A DNA stretch of 59,465 nucleotides from Stenotrophomonas maltophilia (lineage in GTDB: Bacteria > Pseudomonadota > Gammaproteobacteria > Xanthomonadales > Xanthomonadaceae), in contig NZ_SRHZ01000075.1 in the NCBI RefSeq assembly GCF_004684085.1, positions 1 through 59,465 on the forward strand. Reading direction: 5' to 3'. Position 1 is the stretch's first letter; each line of letters opens with the position of its first letter. Positions 27,966 through 35,619 of the stretch are shown piece after piece. The position numbers and the translations under genes were made by a program. The notes under the pieces are model-generated. The model worked only from the letters and a program-made list of their open reading frames with translations, searched no databases and was not told the origin of the DNA.

Positions 27966-27993
27966 AAAAAGCCACCCGCGAGGGTGGCTTTTT
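27966..27993. terminator. Bidirectional terminator after tolC
   Basis: AAAAAGCCACCC pairs with GGGTGGCTTTTT around a four-base loop, with A- and T-tracts on the two sides, so it can end tolC (plus) and the convergent permease gene (minus). Confidence 0.92.
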
Positions 27994-28016
27994 CGTGGAT
28001 GCCGCCTGCATATGCA

Positions 28017-29267
28017 TCAGCCGGGCCATGCGCGCAGCAGCTGCACGGCCGAAACCAGGCACAGGGCCGCCGCCACGGGTGCCAGCACCGGCATCGTTGC
28101 CCTCCATTGCGAGCATCGCGGCTCCTCGGGACGGTGCCGCGTACGTAGCGCCCCCAGACACAGCGCTGCCGTCACCAGCAGAGTCACCGGCCCGAGGAGC
28201 ACGGGCAACCACCCCATCGGCACCCACAGCGCCAGCACCGCCGAAACCAGAACGACGACCACGGTCACCAGCGTCCTTCCGGGCCCGCGCGCCTCTTCGC
28301 CTGCCACTGGCCACATAGCCGTTGCCAAATGTGCGGCCAGCAACACCAGCACCAGCAACAGCGCCCCCAATCCCGCTGCCCCGGCGAAAGGCAGCAGCGG
28401 CAACAGCCATAGCAGTTCCGGATGACTCTGCAGTGCCACCGACAACGGGCGTGTGCTGGCCAATGCCGGGAACGCGACCAGCCCCGCCTGCAACGCGGCA
28501 AGCAGGATCAACAGCAGCATGGCCAGCAGCACCATCGCCGCCAGCACCCTGGGCTGCTGTGACACCCTTCGCGAGCGCAGGCCGGGAAAGCCCAGTGCCA
28601 ACCCCACGCTGGCAAACACGCCCAGCAACGACATGCTCGCGGCGAATACCCCGCCCAGCCCGAAGTGGTAGGGCGCGGTCGCCTCCGGCAACCACGGGAT
28701 CCAATGGGCGTAGTGCACATGACGCGCGGCCAGTGCCAGCAGCAGCATGCCAATGCCGATCTTCACCGTCAGCAGTGCGCAGACCAGCAGTGCTGCACGC
28801 CGTGGCGGCAACACCGCGAACACTCCCAGCAGCAGCACGCCGGCCGCCGCCAGCAACGGGCCCGGCAGCCAGGTATCTGCGCTGATGCCCCGGCTGGCCA
28901 GTACCGCCTGCAGATGCAGGGCGGCGGACTGCCCGACGCCTGCAGCCGTCGCCACCAGCTCCAGCAGCAATGCGGCACCCAGCAGGCCGGCGGGGCCCGT
29001 GCCCCAGCTTGCAACCAGCAGTCCGTGCAGGCCATCCGCATCTGGCCATTGCACGCGCACAGCCTGCAGGCAACACAGCACCAGGCCGGCAGCCAACGCG
29101 GCCAGCAACAGGCTCAGCACGATGGCCGGACCAGCCTGTTCAGCGGTGTACTGGCCCAACCGAGCCACCACGCTCCCGCCCAGCAGCAGCGTCAACGCGA
29201 CGACCGCCAGATGCTCCTTTCCGGGATGCCGTGCGCCGACGCCATCCCTGCTGCTCTCGCCATCCAT
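28017..29267 (-). CDS. APC-type permease, probable amino-acid transporter
   Basis: A 416-residue integral membrane protein with about 12 hydrophobic segments and few charged residues. The segment order and the small-residue-rich first helix (VVALTLLLGGSVVARLGQY) resemble amino-acid/polyamine permeases, but no family signature is strong enough to give a substrate. The N-terminal ~20 residues are polar (MDGESSRDGVGARHPGKEH). It stands alone between tolC and waaA. Upstream is a 219-base gap in which I see nothing. Confidence 0.6.
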   Translation of the reverse strand: MDGESSRDGVGARHPGKEHLAVVALTLLLGGSVVARLGQYTAEQAGPAIVLSLLLAALAAGLVLCCLQAVRVQWPDADGLHGLLVASWGTGPAGLLGAALLLELVATAAGVGQSAALHLQAVLASRGISADTWLPGPLLAAAGVLLLGVFAVLPPRRAALLVCALLTVKIGIGMLLLALAARHVHYAHWIPWLPEATAPYHFGLGGVFAASMSLLGVFASVGLALGFPGLRSRRVSQQPRVLAAMVLLAMLLLILLAALQAGLVAFPALASTRPLSVALQSHPELLWLLPLLPFAGAAGLGALLLVLVLLAAHLATAMWPVAGEEARGPGRTLVTVVVVLVSAVLALWVPMGWLPVLLGPVTLLVTAALCLGALRTRHRPEEPRCSQWRATMPVLAPVAAALCLVSAVQLLRAWPG

Positions 29268-29486
29268 CGCAAGTCCTCTTGATAGCCGCCCACGTGCGGG
29301 CGACCGCAGGCTGGCAGCCCGCGCCAGGGCGCGGTATCAGATTCCGTTTGATCTATGCCGCGATGTGATCGCAGACACGCTGTCTTCTGCACAACCGGTC
29401 CAGCAGCGACAGGAATCTGACCGCTAAGCGGAATTGATACAGGCGTTCACGACAGCCGGGCGGCGATTGGAAAAATGGCCCCTTGC

Positions 29487-30785
29487 CTATCGGCGTGGCG
29501 GCGGCAGGTGCGGCGCAACCAGCTCCAGCGTGCGCTGCAGCGCGCCGCGACCATTGCTGACCAACGTGCAGCCGGCGCGCGCCATCTCTTCACGCGCCTG
29601 CACGCTGTCGAGCAGATGTTGCAGCAGATCACCGACCGCCTGCACATCCTCACCGATCAGCAGAGCACCGGCCTCGCGCATGCGCCGCGAGATCTCGGCG
29701 AAGTTGTGCAGATGCGGACCGGTCACCGTCGCCGTACCCATTGCTGCCGGTTCCAGCAGGTTGTGGCCACCGATCGGCTGCAGGCTGCCACCGACGAACG
29801 CGACCTGTGCACAGGCATAGAACGGCATCAGCTCGCCGAGGGTATCGATGACGAATACATCGGTATCGGCCTCGGGCCACTGCTTCGCGCGACGGGTGGC
29901 CACATTCCAGCCCTGTTCGCGGGCCAGCGCCTCCACCTTGGGGAAACGCTCGGGGTGGCGTGGTGCCCATAGCAGCAGCAGTCCGGGATGTTGCTGGCGC
30001 AGGCGCCGATGCAGATCGATCACCGCCTGTTCTTCGCCGTCATGGGTACTGGCCGCGATCCAGACCGGGCGCCCGGCCGGCACCCGTGCATGGAACTGTT
30101 CGACAAAGCCCTGTACGTCCGGCGTGGCGATGTCGAACTTCAGATTGCCCAGCGCCTGCACCTGCTCCGGCACGGCGCCCAGCTGCACGAAGCGCTCGGC
30201 GTCGTCCTGCGACTGTGCGGCAACGCAGGTGACGGTGCGCAGCGCGCGCCGGATCAGTGCGGCCAGCAACCGGTAACCACGCAGCGAGCGCGCCGACAAG
30301 CGGGCATTGAGGATATAGACCGGGATGCGGCGGTCGCGGCAGCCGAACAGCATGTTCGGCCACAGTTCGGTTTCCAGGATCAGCGCCAGGCTGGGCTGGA
30401 AGTGGCCGAGGAAGCGATTGACACTGCCCGGCACGTCGTACGGCAGGTAGACATGGTCCAGCGCATCGCCCCACAGCGCACGCACCCGCTCCGAGCCTGT
30501 CGGCGTGATGGTGGTGATGACCCAGCGGATGTCCGGGCGCTGCTGGCGCAGGGCGTTCACCAACGGGGCGGCGGCGTTGACCTCGCCCACCGAAACCGCG
30601 TGCAGCCAGACCCGCGGCTGCCCGCTGGGCTGTGGGTAGGACGCGTAGCGCTCGTCCCAGCGCCGGAAATACTCACGGACCCGGAAGCCCCGCCAGACCA
30701 GGTGGTACACGGTGATCGGCAGCAGGATGTAGAGCACGGCTGAATACAGGCCGCGCAGGATCCATTCGACAGGGTCTTTACGCAT
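29487..30785 (-). CDS. waaA: Kdo transferase (3-deoxy-D-manno-octulosonic acid transferase)
   Basis: Adds Kdo from CMP-Kdo to lipid A precursor at the cytoplasmic face of the inner membrane. The 432-residue product has an N-terminal membrane anchor (LYSAVLYILLPITVYHLVW), then VWLHAVSVGEVNAAAPLVNAL, TTITPTGSERV, LETELWPN with the conserved catalytic Glu region, and the GT-B C-terminal half with FVGGSLQPIGGHNLLEPAA. I start at 30785, directly before the membrane segment; the longer reading frame to 31193 runs over lpxL. It is divergent from lpxL across only 60 bases. Confidence 0.95.
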   Translation of the reverse strand: MRKDPVEWILRGLYSAVLYILLPITVYHLVWRGFRVREYFRRWDERYASYPQPSGQPRVWLHAVSVGEVNAAAPLVNALRQQRPDIRWVITTITPTGSERVRALWGDALDHVYLPYDVPGSVNRFLGHFQPSLALILETELWPNMLFGCRDRRIPVYILNARLSARSLRGYRLLAALIRRALRTVTCVAAQSQDDAERFVQLGAVPEQVQALGNLKFDIATPDVQGFVEQFHARVPAGRPVWIAASTHDGEEQAVIDLHRRLRQQHPGLLLLWAPRHPERFPKVEALAREQGWNVATRRAKQWPEADTDVFVIDTLGELMPFYACAQVAFVGGSLQPIGGHNLLEPAAMGTATVTGPHLHNFAEISRRMREAGALLIGEDVQAVGDLLQHLLDSVQAREEMARAGCTLVSNGRGALQRTLELVAPHLPPPRR

Positions 30786-30845
30786 GCGGCAAGGATACGG
30801 GAGCCCCCCGGGAAAGACACGCAGCCGGCTTGGTAGAATGGAGCA

Positions 30846-31763
30846 ATGTCCGATGCCTCCACCGCCGTCCGCCCGTCGCTGCGCGATCCCCGCAACTGGC
30901 CGATGTTCGCCGTCATGTTCGGCGCCTTCGCCATCGCCCGCCTGCCGTGGATGCTGCAGCGCGCGCTCGGCCGTGGCGTCGGCTGGATCAGCTGGCGCCT
31001 GCTCGGCAGCCGCCGGCGCGCCGCGGAAGTCAACCTGCAGCTGTGCTTCCCGGAAAAAGACGAGGCCTGGCGACAGCGCCTGGTCCGCGACAGCTTCGAT
31101 GCGCTGGGCGTTGGGGTACTCGAGTGCATCCGCGCCTGGTGGGGCAGCATCGACCGCATCCGTCCGCAGGTGCAGATCGAGGGCCTGGAGCATCTACGGC
31201 AGATGCAGGCCGAAGGCCGCGGCGTACTGCTGGTCTCCGGCCACTTCATGACCCTGGAGATGTGTGGCCGCCTGCTGTGCGACTACGTTGACCTGTCGGG
31301 CATGTACCGCAGGCACAAGAACCCGGTGTACGAGTGGGCGGTGAAGTTCGGCCGCCTGCGCTACGCCAAGGCGATGTATGCCAACGAGGATATCCGCGCC
31401 ACCGTGCGCCACCTGAAGAAGGGGGGCTTCCTCTGGTACGCGCCGGACCAGGACATGCGCGGCAAGGACACCGTGTTCGTACCGTTCTTCGGCCACACCG
31501 CTTCGACCATCACCGCTACCCACCAGCTGGCACGGATGACCGGTTGTGCAGTGATCCCGTACTTCCACCGTCGCGAAGGCGGCAAGTACTTCCTGAAGAT
31601 CGGCGCACCGCTGGAGAATTTCCCCAGCGAGGATGTGGAAGCCGATACCACGCGGGTCAACCAGGCCATCGAAGCGATGGTGCGCGAGGCCCCCGACCAG
31701 TACCTGTGGATCCACCGCCGTTTCAAGCGCCAGCCGGGCGGCCGGAGCGATTTCTACAACTGA
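30846..31763 (+). CDS. lpxL: Lipid A biosynthesis late acyltransferase
   Basis: Transfers a secondary acyl chain to Kdo-lipid A. The 305-residue protein has an N-terminal membrane segment (MFAVMFGAFAIARLPWML), the HX4E catalytic pair His133/Glu138 in SGHFMTLEM, and the downstream GMYRRHKNP, DQDMRGKDTVFVPFFG and YLWIHRRFKRQP signatures. It matches the LpxL/HtrB family; LpxL and LpxP cannot be told apart by eye. Its promoter must lie in the short gap shared with waaA, which suggests joint control of two adjacent lipid A steps. Confidence 0.93.
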   Translation: MSDASTAVRPSLRDPRNWPMFAVMFGAFAIARLPWMLQRALGRGVGWISWRLLGSRRRAAEVNLQLCFPEKDEAWRQRLVRDSFDALGVGVLECIRAWWGSIDRIRPQVQIEGLEHLRQMQAEGRGVLLVSGHFMTLEMCGRLLCDYVDLSGMYRRHKNPVYEWAVKFGRLRYAKAMYANEDIRATVRHLKKGGFLWYAPDQDMRGKDTVFVPFFGHTASTITATHQLARMTGCAVIPYFHRREGGKYFLKIGAPLENFPSEDVEADTTRVNQAIEAMVREAPDQYLWIHRRFKRQPGGRSDFYN

Positions 31764-31782
31764 TGCGGGCCCCTGCTGGCGC

Positions 31783-31934
31783 CATCCACGCATGGCGTGG
31801 ATCTACTGATTCGTGCGGGCGGTTTCATCCACGCATGGCGTGCATCTACTGATTCGTGAGGGCGGTTTCATCCACGCATGGCGCGGATCTACTGACGCGG
31901 GGCATTCTGAAGTAGATCCACGCCATGCGTGGAT
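31783..31934. repeat. SMAG palindromes downstream of the RAYT gene (3 direct, 1 inverted)
   Basis: Three copies of ATCCACGCATGGCGTGGAT plus CTAC, at 31783-31806, 31826-31849 and 31869-31892, repeat with a 43-base period including near-identical linkers (TGATTCGTGxGGGCGGTTT). The second and third each have a base change in the dyad. A fourth, reversed copy with leading GTAG is at 31912-31934, close to the 3' end of the transposase gene. Confidence 0.9.
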
Positions 31935-31957
31935 GCTCTTCGTTCCGATACAGATAT

Positions 31958-32407
31958 CTACAACGGCCAGCGGCACCACGTGTATGGGTACTCCCCCACC
32001 ACGCAGGCCAGACCGGCCCGGACCGGGTTGGCCATGATGTACATCGCCTTCTGATGATGGGATTCATCGCTACGTACGGCGTGATCGTGGTAACCGTGCT
32101 GCCACAGCGCGCCGCGACGGCCCAGATGCTGGTTCAGCAGGCGACTGCTGCGGGATTTGAGCAAGGACATGCATTCGGCCAAGGTGCCTTTCCGCAGTTC
32201 CATCAGCCAGTGCAGATGGTCGGGCATCACCACCCAGGCGAGGCTGTGGCTGAAGCCCTTGTGCTCTACGAAGCGCAGGGTGTCGATCAGGATCCCCACG
32301 TTGGCAGCATCGGCGAAGATGGCTTCACGGCCGAGGGTAGCCGTGGTCAACGAATACACGTTGCCGGATTGGGAATACCGACCGTAGCGGAGTCTGGGAC
32401 TGGCCAT
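31958..32407 (-). CDS. REP-associated tyrosine transposase (RAYT, Y1/IS200-like)
   Basis: A 149-residue single-strand DNA transposase of the Y1 superfamily. The histidine pair is His64/His66 in VVMPDHLHWLME, and the catalytic tyrosine is Tyr106 in WQHGYHDHAVR; ANPVRAGL near the end is also typical. I start at MASPRLRYGRYS (32407); an upstream in-frame ATG would add sequence read from the neighbouring palindrome. The gene is bracketed on both sides by GTAG-foot palindromes of one sequence class, the arrangement expected when a RAYT recognises its own REP elements. Such enzymes act on REP DNA without moving as ordinary insertion sequences. Confidence 0.92.
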   Translation of the reverse strand: MASPRLRYGRYSQSGNVYSLTTATLGREAIFADAANVGILIDTLRFVEHKGFSHSLAWVVMPDHLHWLMELRKGTLAECMSLLKSRSSRLLNQHLGRRGALWQHGYHDHAVRSDESHHQKAMYIMANPVRAGLACVVGEYPYTWCRWPL

Positions 32408-32477
32408 GCCTCCAGCGTGCGATACGCATGGAAACACCGGTAGTGGTGGTTTACCTGTGTTTGCGTCGGGAAAGCTC

Positions 32478-32552
32478 CATCCACGCATGGCGTGGATCTA
32501 CCAAAGCAATCTCTGTTCGGTACATGCAGCTAGAGCCACGCCATGCGTGGAT
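32478..32552. repeat. SMAG palindromes upstream of the RAYT gene
   Basis: One element (32478-32501, trailing CTAC) and a reversed copy (32530-32552) whose foot has changed to CTAG lie between the RAYT start and the ligase gene. Both belong to the ATCCACGCATGGCGTGGAT class found on the other side of the gene. Confidence 0.85.
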
Positions 32553-32558
32553 CGACGA

Positions 32559-33890
32559 TCACACCACCGTCGGCGTGTCGTCCGCGTCCCGCGCCAGCAG
32601 GCTACCGGCGAACAACGCAGCCAGCAGCACGGTCAGGCCACCCCAGAATGCGGAGTAGAACGCCAGGTGCGTGTTGAGCGGAAACACCGTGACCGCCAGC
32701 GCCAGCATTGCAGGGCGCGCGCGCTCGCGGGCGCCGGCGGGTGCAAAACGCCACGCGCGCCAGGCCTGGGCCACCGCGGCCAGCCACAGCAGCAGGCCGA
32801 GCACGCCGGTTTCAGCAAGGATTTCCAGCACGATCTGGTGTGCATGCAAGGCCGGGGCATTGCCCCACACGGCGGAGCCCTCTTCAGCCACGCAGTCCGG
32901 ATAGGCGTCGCGGAAACCGCGCGCGCCGACGCCATTGACCGGATGTGCCTCGATCATGCAGACGGCGGCTTCCCATATCCGGGCCCGTCCCGACAGCGCT
33001 TCATCGATGCCTTGTCCGCCCTCGTCCCAGGCCATCGCGGTACGGGCCATGCGCTCGCGCAGCTGTGGCACGCTGACGGTCAATGCAGCGGCGCCCAGCA
33101 CCGCGAGCAGTGCCAGCACCGTCAACCGCTTCCAACCGAACTGGCGCACGCCGCTGTAGGCCAGCACCAATGCGAAAGTGATCCATGAGGCGCGCGAACC
33201 AGCCAGCAGCAGTACGCAGCCCAGCGCCGCTGCCGCCAGCGCCCAGCCCAGGTTGCCGAAGCGGCGCGCCGCAGGCAGCAGCAGGAACGGTGACAGACTG
33301 GCCAGCACCTGGCCGAATTTCAGGTTGCACGGCCCCAGTGCGCCACTGAGCCGATCGGCCAGGGCGGCTTCGTCCGCCGGACACAGCGCGTGGCCGCTTA
33401 TTGCCAGTTTCAGGTGTTCCAGCGACCAGAACCATGGGCTGGTGCCGGCCAGCGCCTGCACCAGCGCATCCAGCGTCCATGCGGCCGTGATCAACGCCAG
33501 ACCACCGAAGGTCAACCGCCGTCGTTCCGGGGTGCCCACGGCAATTGCCACCAGCCACATGAAGGGCAGGTAGCGCAGGCCGGCGGCAGCCTTGGTCCAC
33601 GACGCCGACGGATCGATCGCATCAAACGCCGAGAACGCCTGCGGCAGCCAATAGCCGAGGAACAGGATGGAGGTGAGCGCCCACGCCGCGGTGCTCAGCA
33701 GGTGCGGCCGGCGCTGCAGCCGGCGAATCATCATGCGTGCGGCGGCGTACAGGGCCCCAAGGCCGAGCACGGTTTCGGCGATGCCCGGCAACGGCCACAG
33801 CGCCACGTACGCCAGCACCCACCACGGCGCCCAGCGCCCGGCGCGGTCATCGCGCACGAGGGTTGCGGGGTCAGCCGGCGAGATCGGCAT
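32559..33890 (-). CDS. O-antigen ligase family membrane protein (Wzy_C domain)
   Basis: A 443-residue polytopic protein with about 10-12 membrane segments. Family marks include LLLAGSRASWITFALVLAY before a large periplasmic loop, VNGVGARGFRDAYPDC, and PALHAHQIVLEILAETGVLG, which holds the conserved loop histidine. It would join O-antigen to lipid A-core, or polymerise it, at the periplasmic face. I start at MPISPADPATLV (33890), inside the end of the glycosyltransferase gene (20-base overlap). The reading frame upstream of this is a shadow of that gene. Probably the last gene of a GT4-ligase operon. Confidence 0.88.
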   Translation of the reverse strand: MPISPADPATLVRDDRAGRWAPWWVLAYVALWPLPGIAETVLGLGALYAAARMMIRRLQRRPHLLSTAAWALTSILFLGYWLPQAFSAFDAIDPSASWTKAAAGLRYLPFMWLVAIAVGTPERRRLTFGGLALITAAWTLDALVQALAGTSPWFWSLEHLKLAISGHALCPADEAALADRLSGALGPCNLKFGQVLASLSPFLLLPAARRFGNLGWALAAAALGCVLLLAGSRASWITFALVLAYSGVRQFGWKRLTVLALLAVLGAAALTVSVPQLRERMARTAMAWDEGGQGIDEALSGRARIWEAAVCMIEAHPVNGVGARGFRDAYPDCVAEEGSAVWGNAPALHAHQIVLEILAETGVLGLLLWLAAVAQAWRAWRFAPAGARERARPAMLALAVTVFPLNTHLAFYSAFWGGLTVLLAALFAGSLLARDADDTPTVV

Positions 33891-34986
33891 AGAGGCGGAG
33901 GGTATCGCGCTGCATGGCCTGCAGGGTAAACGGGATACGGCCCGGCAAGGACGGCGGCTGCGCCAGCAGGGCCAGCGCACGTTCACCCAGCGCGGCCGCG
34001 TCACCCAGCGGCACCGCGCCGCTGGGCTGCAGCTGCTGCAGCAGTTCACCAACGCCGCCATGGTCCCAGCCCAGTACCGGGCGACCAACCGACAACGCCT
34101 CGACCACGGTGCGACCAAACGCTTCGGGCTTGTCCGACAGCTGCAACACCAGATCGCTGGCCGCATAGGCCTGGGCGATGCGGGCCGTCGGCGTGCTGAT
34201 CTGCACGGCGTCGGTCACCCCCAGTGCGGCCGCCTGCCGACGCAGCTCGGCCACGTAGGCTTCGCGACCGGGCTCATCGGTACCCAGCATCCACAGCTGT
34301 GCCGGCACGCCGGCGGCGCGAACGTCGGCCAGCAGTTGCAGCGCGTGCGCGTGCCCCTTCAGGCGGGTGCCCCGCCCCGGCAACAGCAGCAGCGGGCCTT
34401 CAACCTGCGCCAGCCACGGGTAGTCCGCCGCCAGCGCCAGTCGCGGCCGACGATCGGCACGGGCCACGCGCGGGAACTGACCGACATCAACGCCGCGCGG
34501 AATCACCTGCAGCATCGCTTCCGGTACGGTCGGGTAATGCCGTTGCACATACGCGCGCACGGTGTTGGATACGCAGATCACGCGCTCGCCGCTGGTCATC
34601 ACCGCGCTGTAGCGACTGGGTGAATTCAGGCCATGGACGGTGGTGACCCAATGCGGGCGCTGCGCGGCGGGCATGGCACGAATCGCATACAGGCTCAGCC
34701 AGGCTGGCAGCCGCGAACGGGCATGCACGATGTCCGCGCCAACCTCGGCGAACAGGCGGCGCAGGGTCGGCAGATGGCGCAGGGTCAGCAGCGATTTGCG
34801 GCCAATATCGAGGGTAAGGTGCTCGGCACCACTATCGAGCAGCGGCTGCACCAGGCGGCCACCGGCAGAGACCACCAGCGCGCGATGGCCGGCGGCCACC
34901 AGGGCGGCAGCGATTTCCAAGGTCGAGCGCTCGACACCGCCGGAGTGCAGCGCCGGCAGCAACTGCACCACGGTCAATCGGCGCAT
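33871..34986 (-). CDS. Family 4 glycosyltransferase, probable LPS core
   Basis: A 371-residue GT-B glycosyltransferase. The N-terminal half has VVQLLPALHSGGVERSTLE, where the GGVER loop binds the acceptor side. The C-terminal half has PGRGTRLKGHAHALQLLADV and the EX7E motif in KPEAFGRTVVEALSVGRP that holds the nucleotide-sugar. The overlap with the O-antigen ligase-like gene and closeness to waaA and lpxL point to LPS core or O-antigen assembly. Donor and linkage are unknown. Confidence 0.88.
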   Translation of the reverse strand: MRRLTVVQLLPALHSGGVERSTLEIAAALVAAGHRALVVSAGGRLVQPLLDSGAEHLTLDIGRKSLLTLRHLPTLRRLFAEVGADIVHARSRLPAWLSLYAIRAMPAAQRPHWVTTVHGLNSPSRYSAVMTSGERVICVSNTVRAYVQRHYPTVPEAMLQVIPRGVDVGQFPRVARADRRPRLALAADYPWLAQVEGPLLLLPGRGTRLKGHAHALQLLADVRAAGVPAQLWMLGTDEPGREAYVAELRRQAAALGVTDAVQISTPTARIAQAYAASDLVLQLSDKPEAFGRTVVEALSVGRPVLGWDHGGVGELLQQLQPSGAVPLGDAAALGERALALLAQPPSLPGRIPFTLQAMQRDTLRLYADLAG

Positions 34987-35001
34987 CGATCAAAGCCCTG
35001 C

Positions 35002-35199
35002 TTAGTCGGCCAGCACGAACACGGAGCCGCAGTACGCGCACTTCGCTTCGCCATTGGGCTCGTCTTCGATCGGCAGGTACACCCGCGGATGCGAGTTCCA
35101 CAGCGCCATTTCCGGCGTCGGGCAGCTCAGCGGCAGGTCGCTGCGGTGCACGGTGTAGCGCTTCTCGGCGTTGGCGGGCGCGGTGGCGGTATGGCTCAT
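35002..35199 (-). CDS. Zinc-finger CHCC domain protein
   Basis: A 65-residue protein with Cys26, His37, Cys54 and Cys57 (SCPTPE, NSHPRVYLP, AKCAYCGSVFVL) in the spacing of the zf-CHCC family, which also forms the C-terminal domain of mitochondrial complex I subunit NDUFS6. The bacterial members have no firmly known role. It starts at MSHTATAPAN and lies 15 bases upstream of the glycosyltransferase gene on the same strand, so they may share a transcript. Confidence 0.88.
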   Translation of the reverse strand: MSHTATAPANAEKRYTVHRSDLPLSCPTPEMALWNSHPRVYLPIEDEPNGEAKCAYCGSVFVLAD

Positions 35200-35619
35200 G
35201 GCGGATGTCGATGAACGGGTTGCGAGGCCTGTGATTCTAGCATCCGGGCTGCCCCGACATTGCGCCGCAACAGGCCTTTGCGCACCCAGGGGCATTCCGC
35301 GCGCCTTCGCGCCGGGCATCGGAGGGCGCCGCCCAGGGGATTTCCCGGATCGAACCGCCCGGTTCGCCCTGAAAATCCGCCGACAGCGATATTTCCCGCA
35401 TTTGGATCGAACTAAATGGCACTTGTCAGGCTGCTGTGGCTGTTGCAGGATCGGGCCAGGTCGCGACCCGACCTGCCCAATCCGACCCGATCGCATGGCC
35501 CGCCCCCACCGGACTGGCATCGCTTCTTCCACTGCCAGCCTGGCGGGCGGAGCGATGCTGTCCGTGGTGTCAGCCGATGCGGGTTCTGCCCGCCGCCTGC
35601 CCTTCCGGGAGACCCTTGC
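35200..35619. other. Divergent gap, no feature recognised
   Basis: The 420 bases between the zinc-finger gene and the GH92 gene hold no credible ORF and no SMAG palindrome. They must carry the promoters of both. The reading frame open from 35416 into the GH92 gene lacks a signal-like start and is treated as non-coding. Confidence 0.5.
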
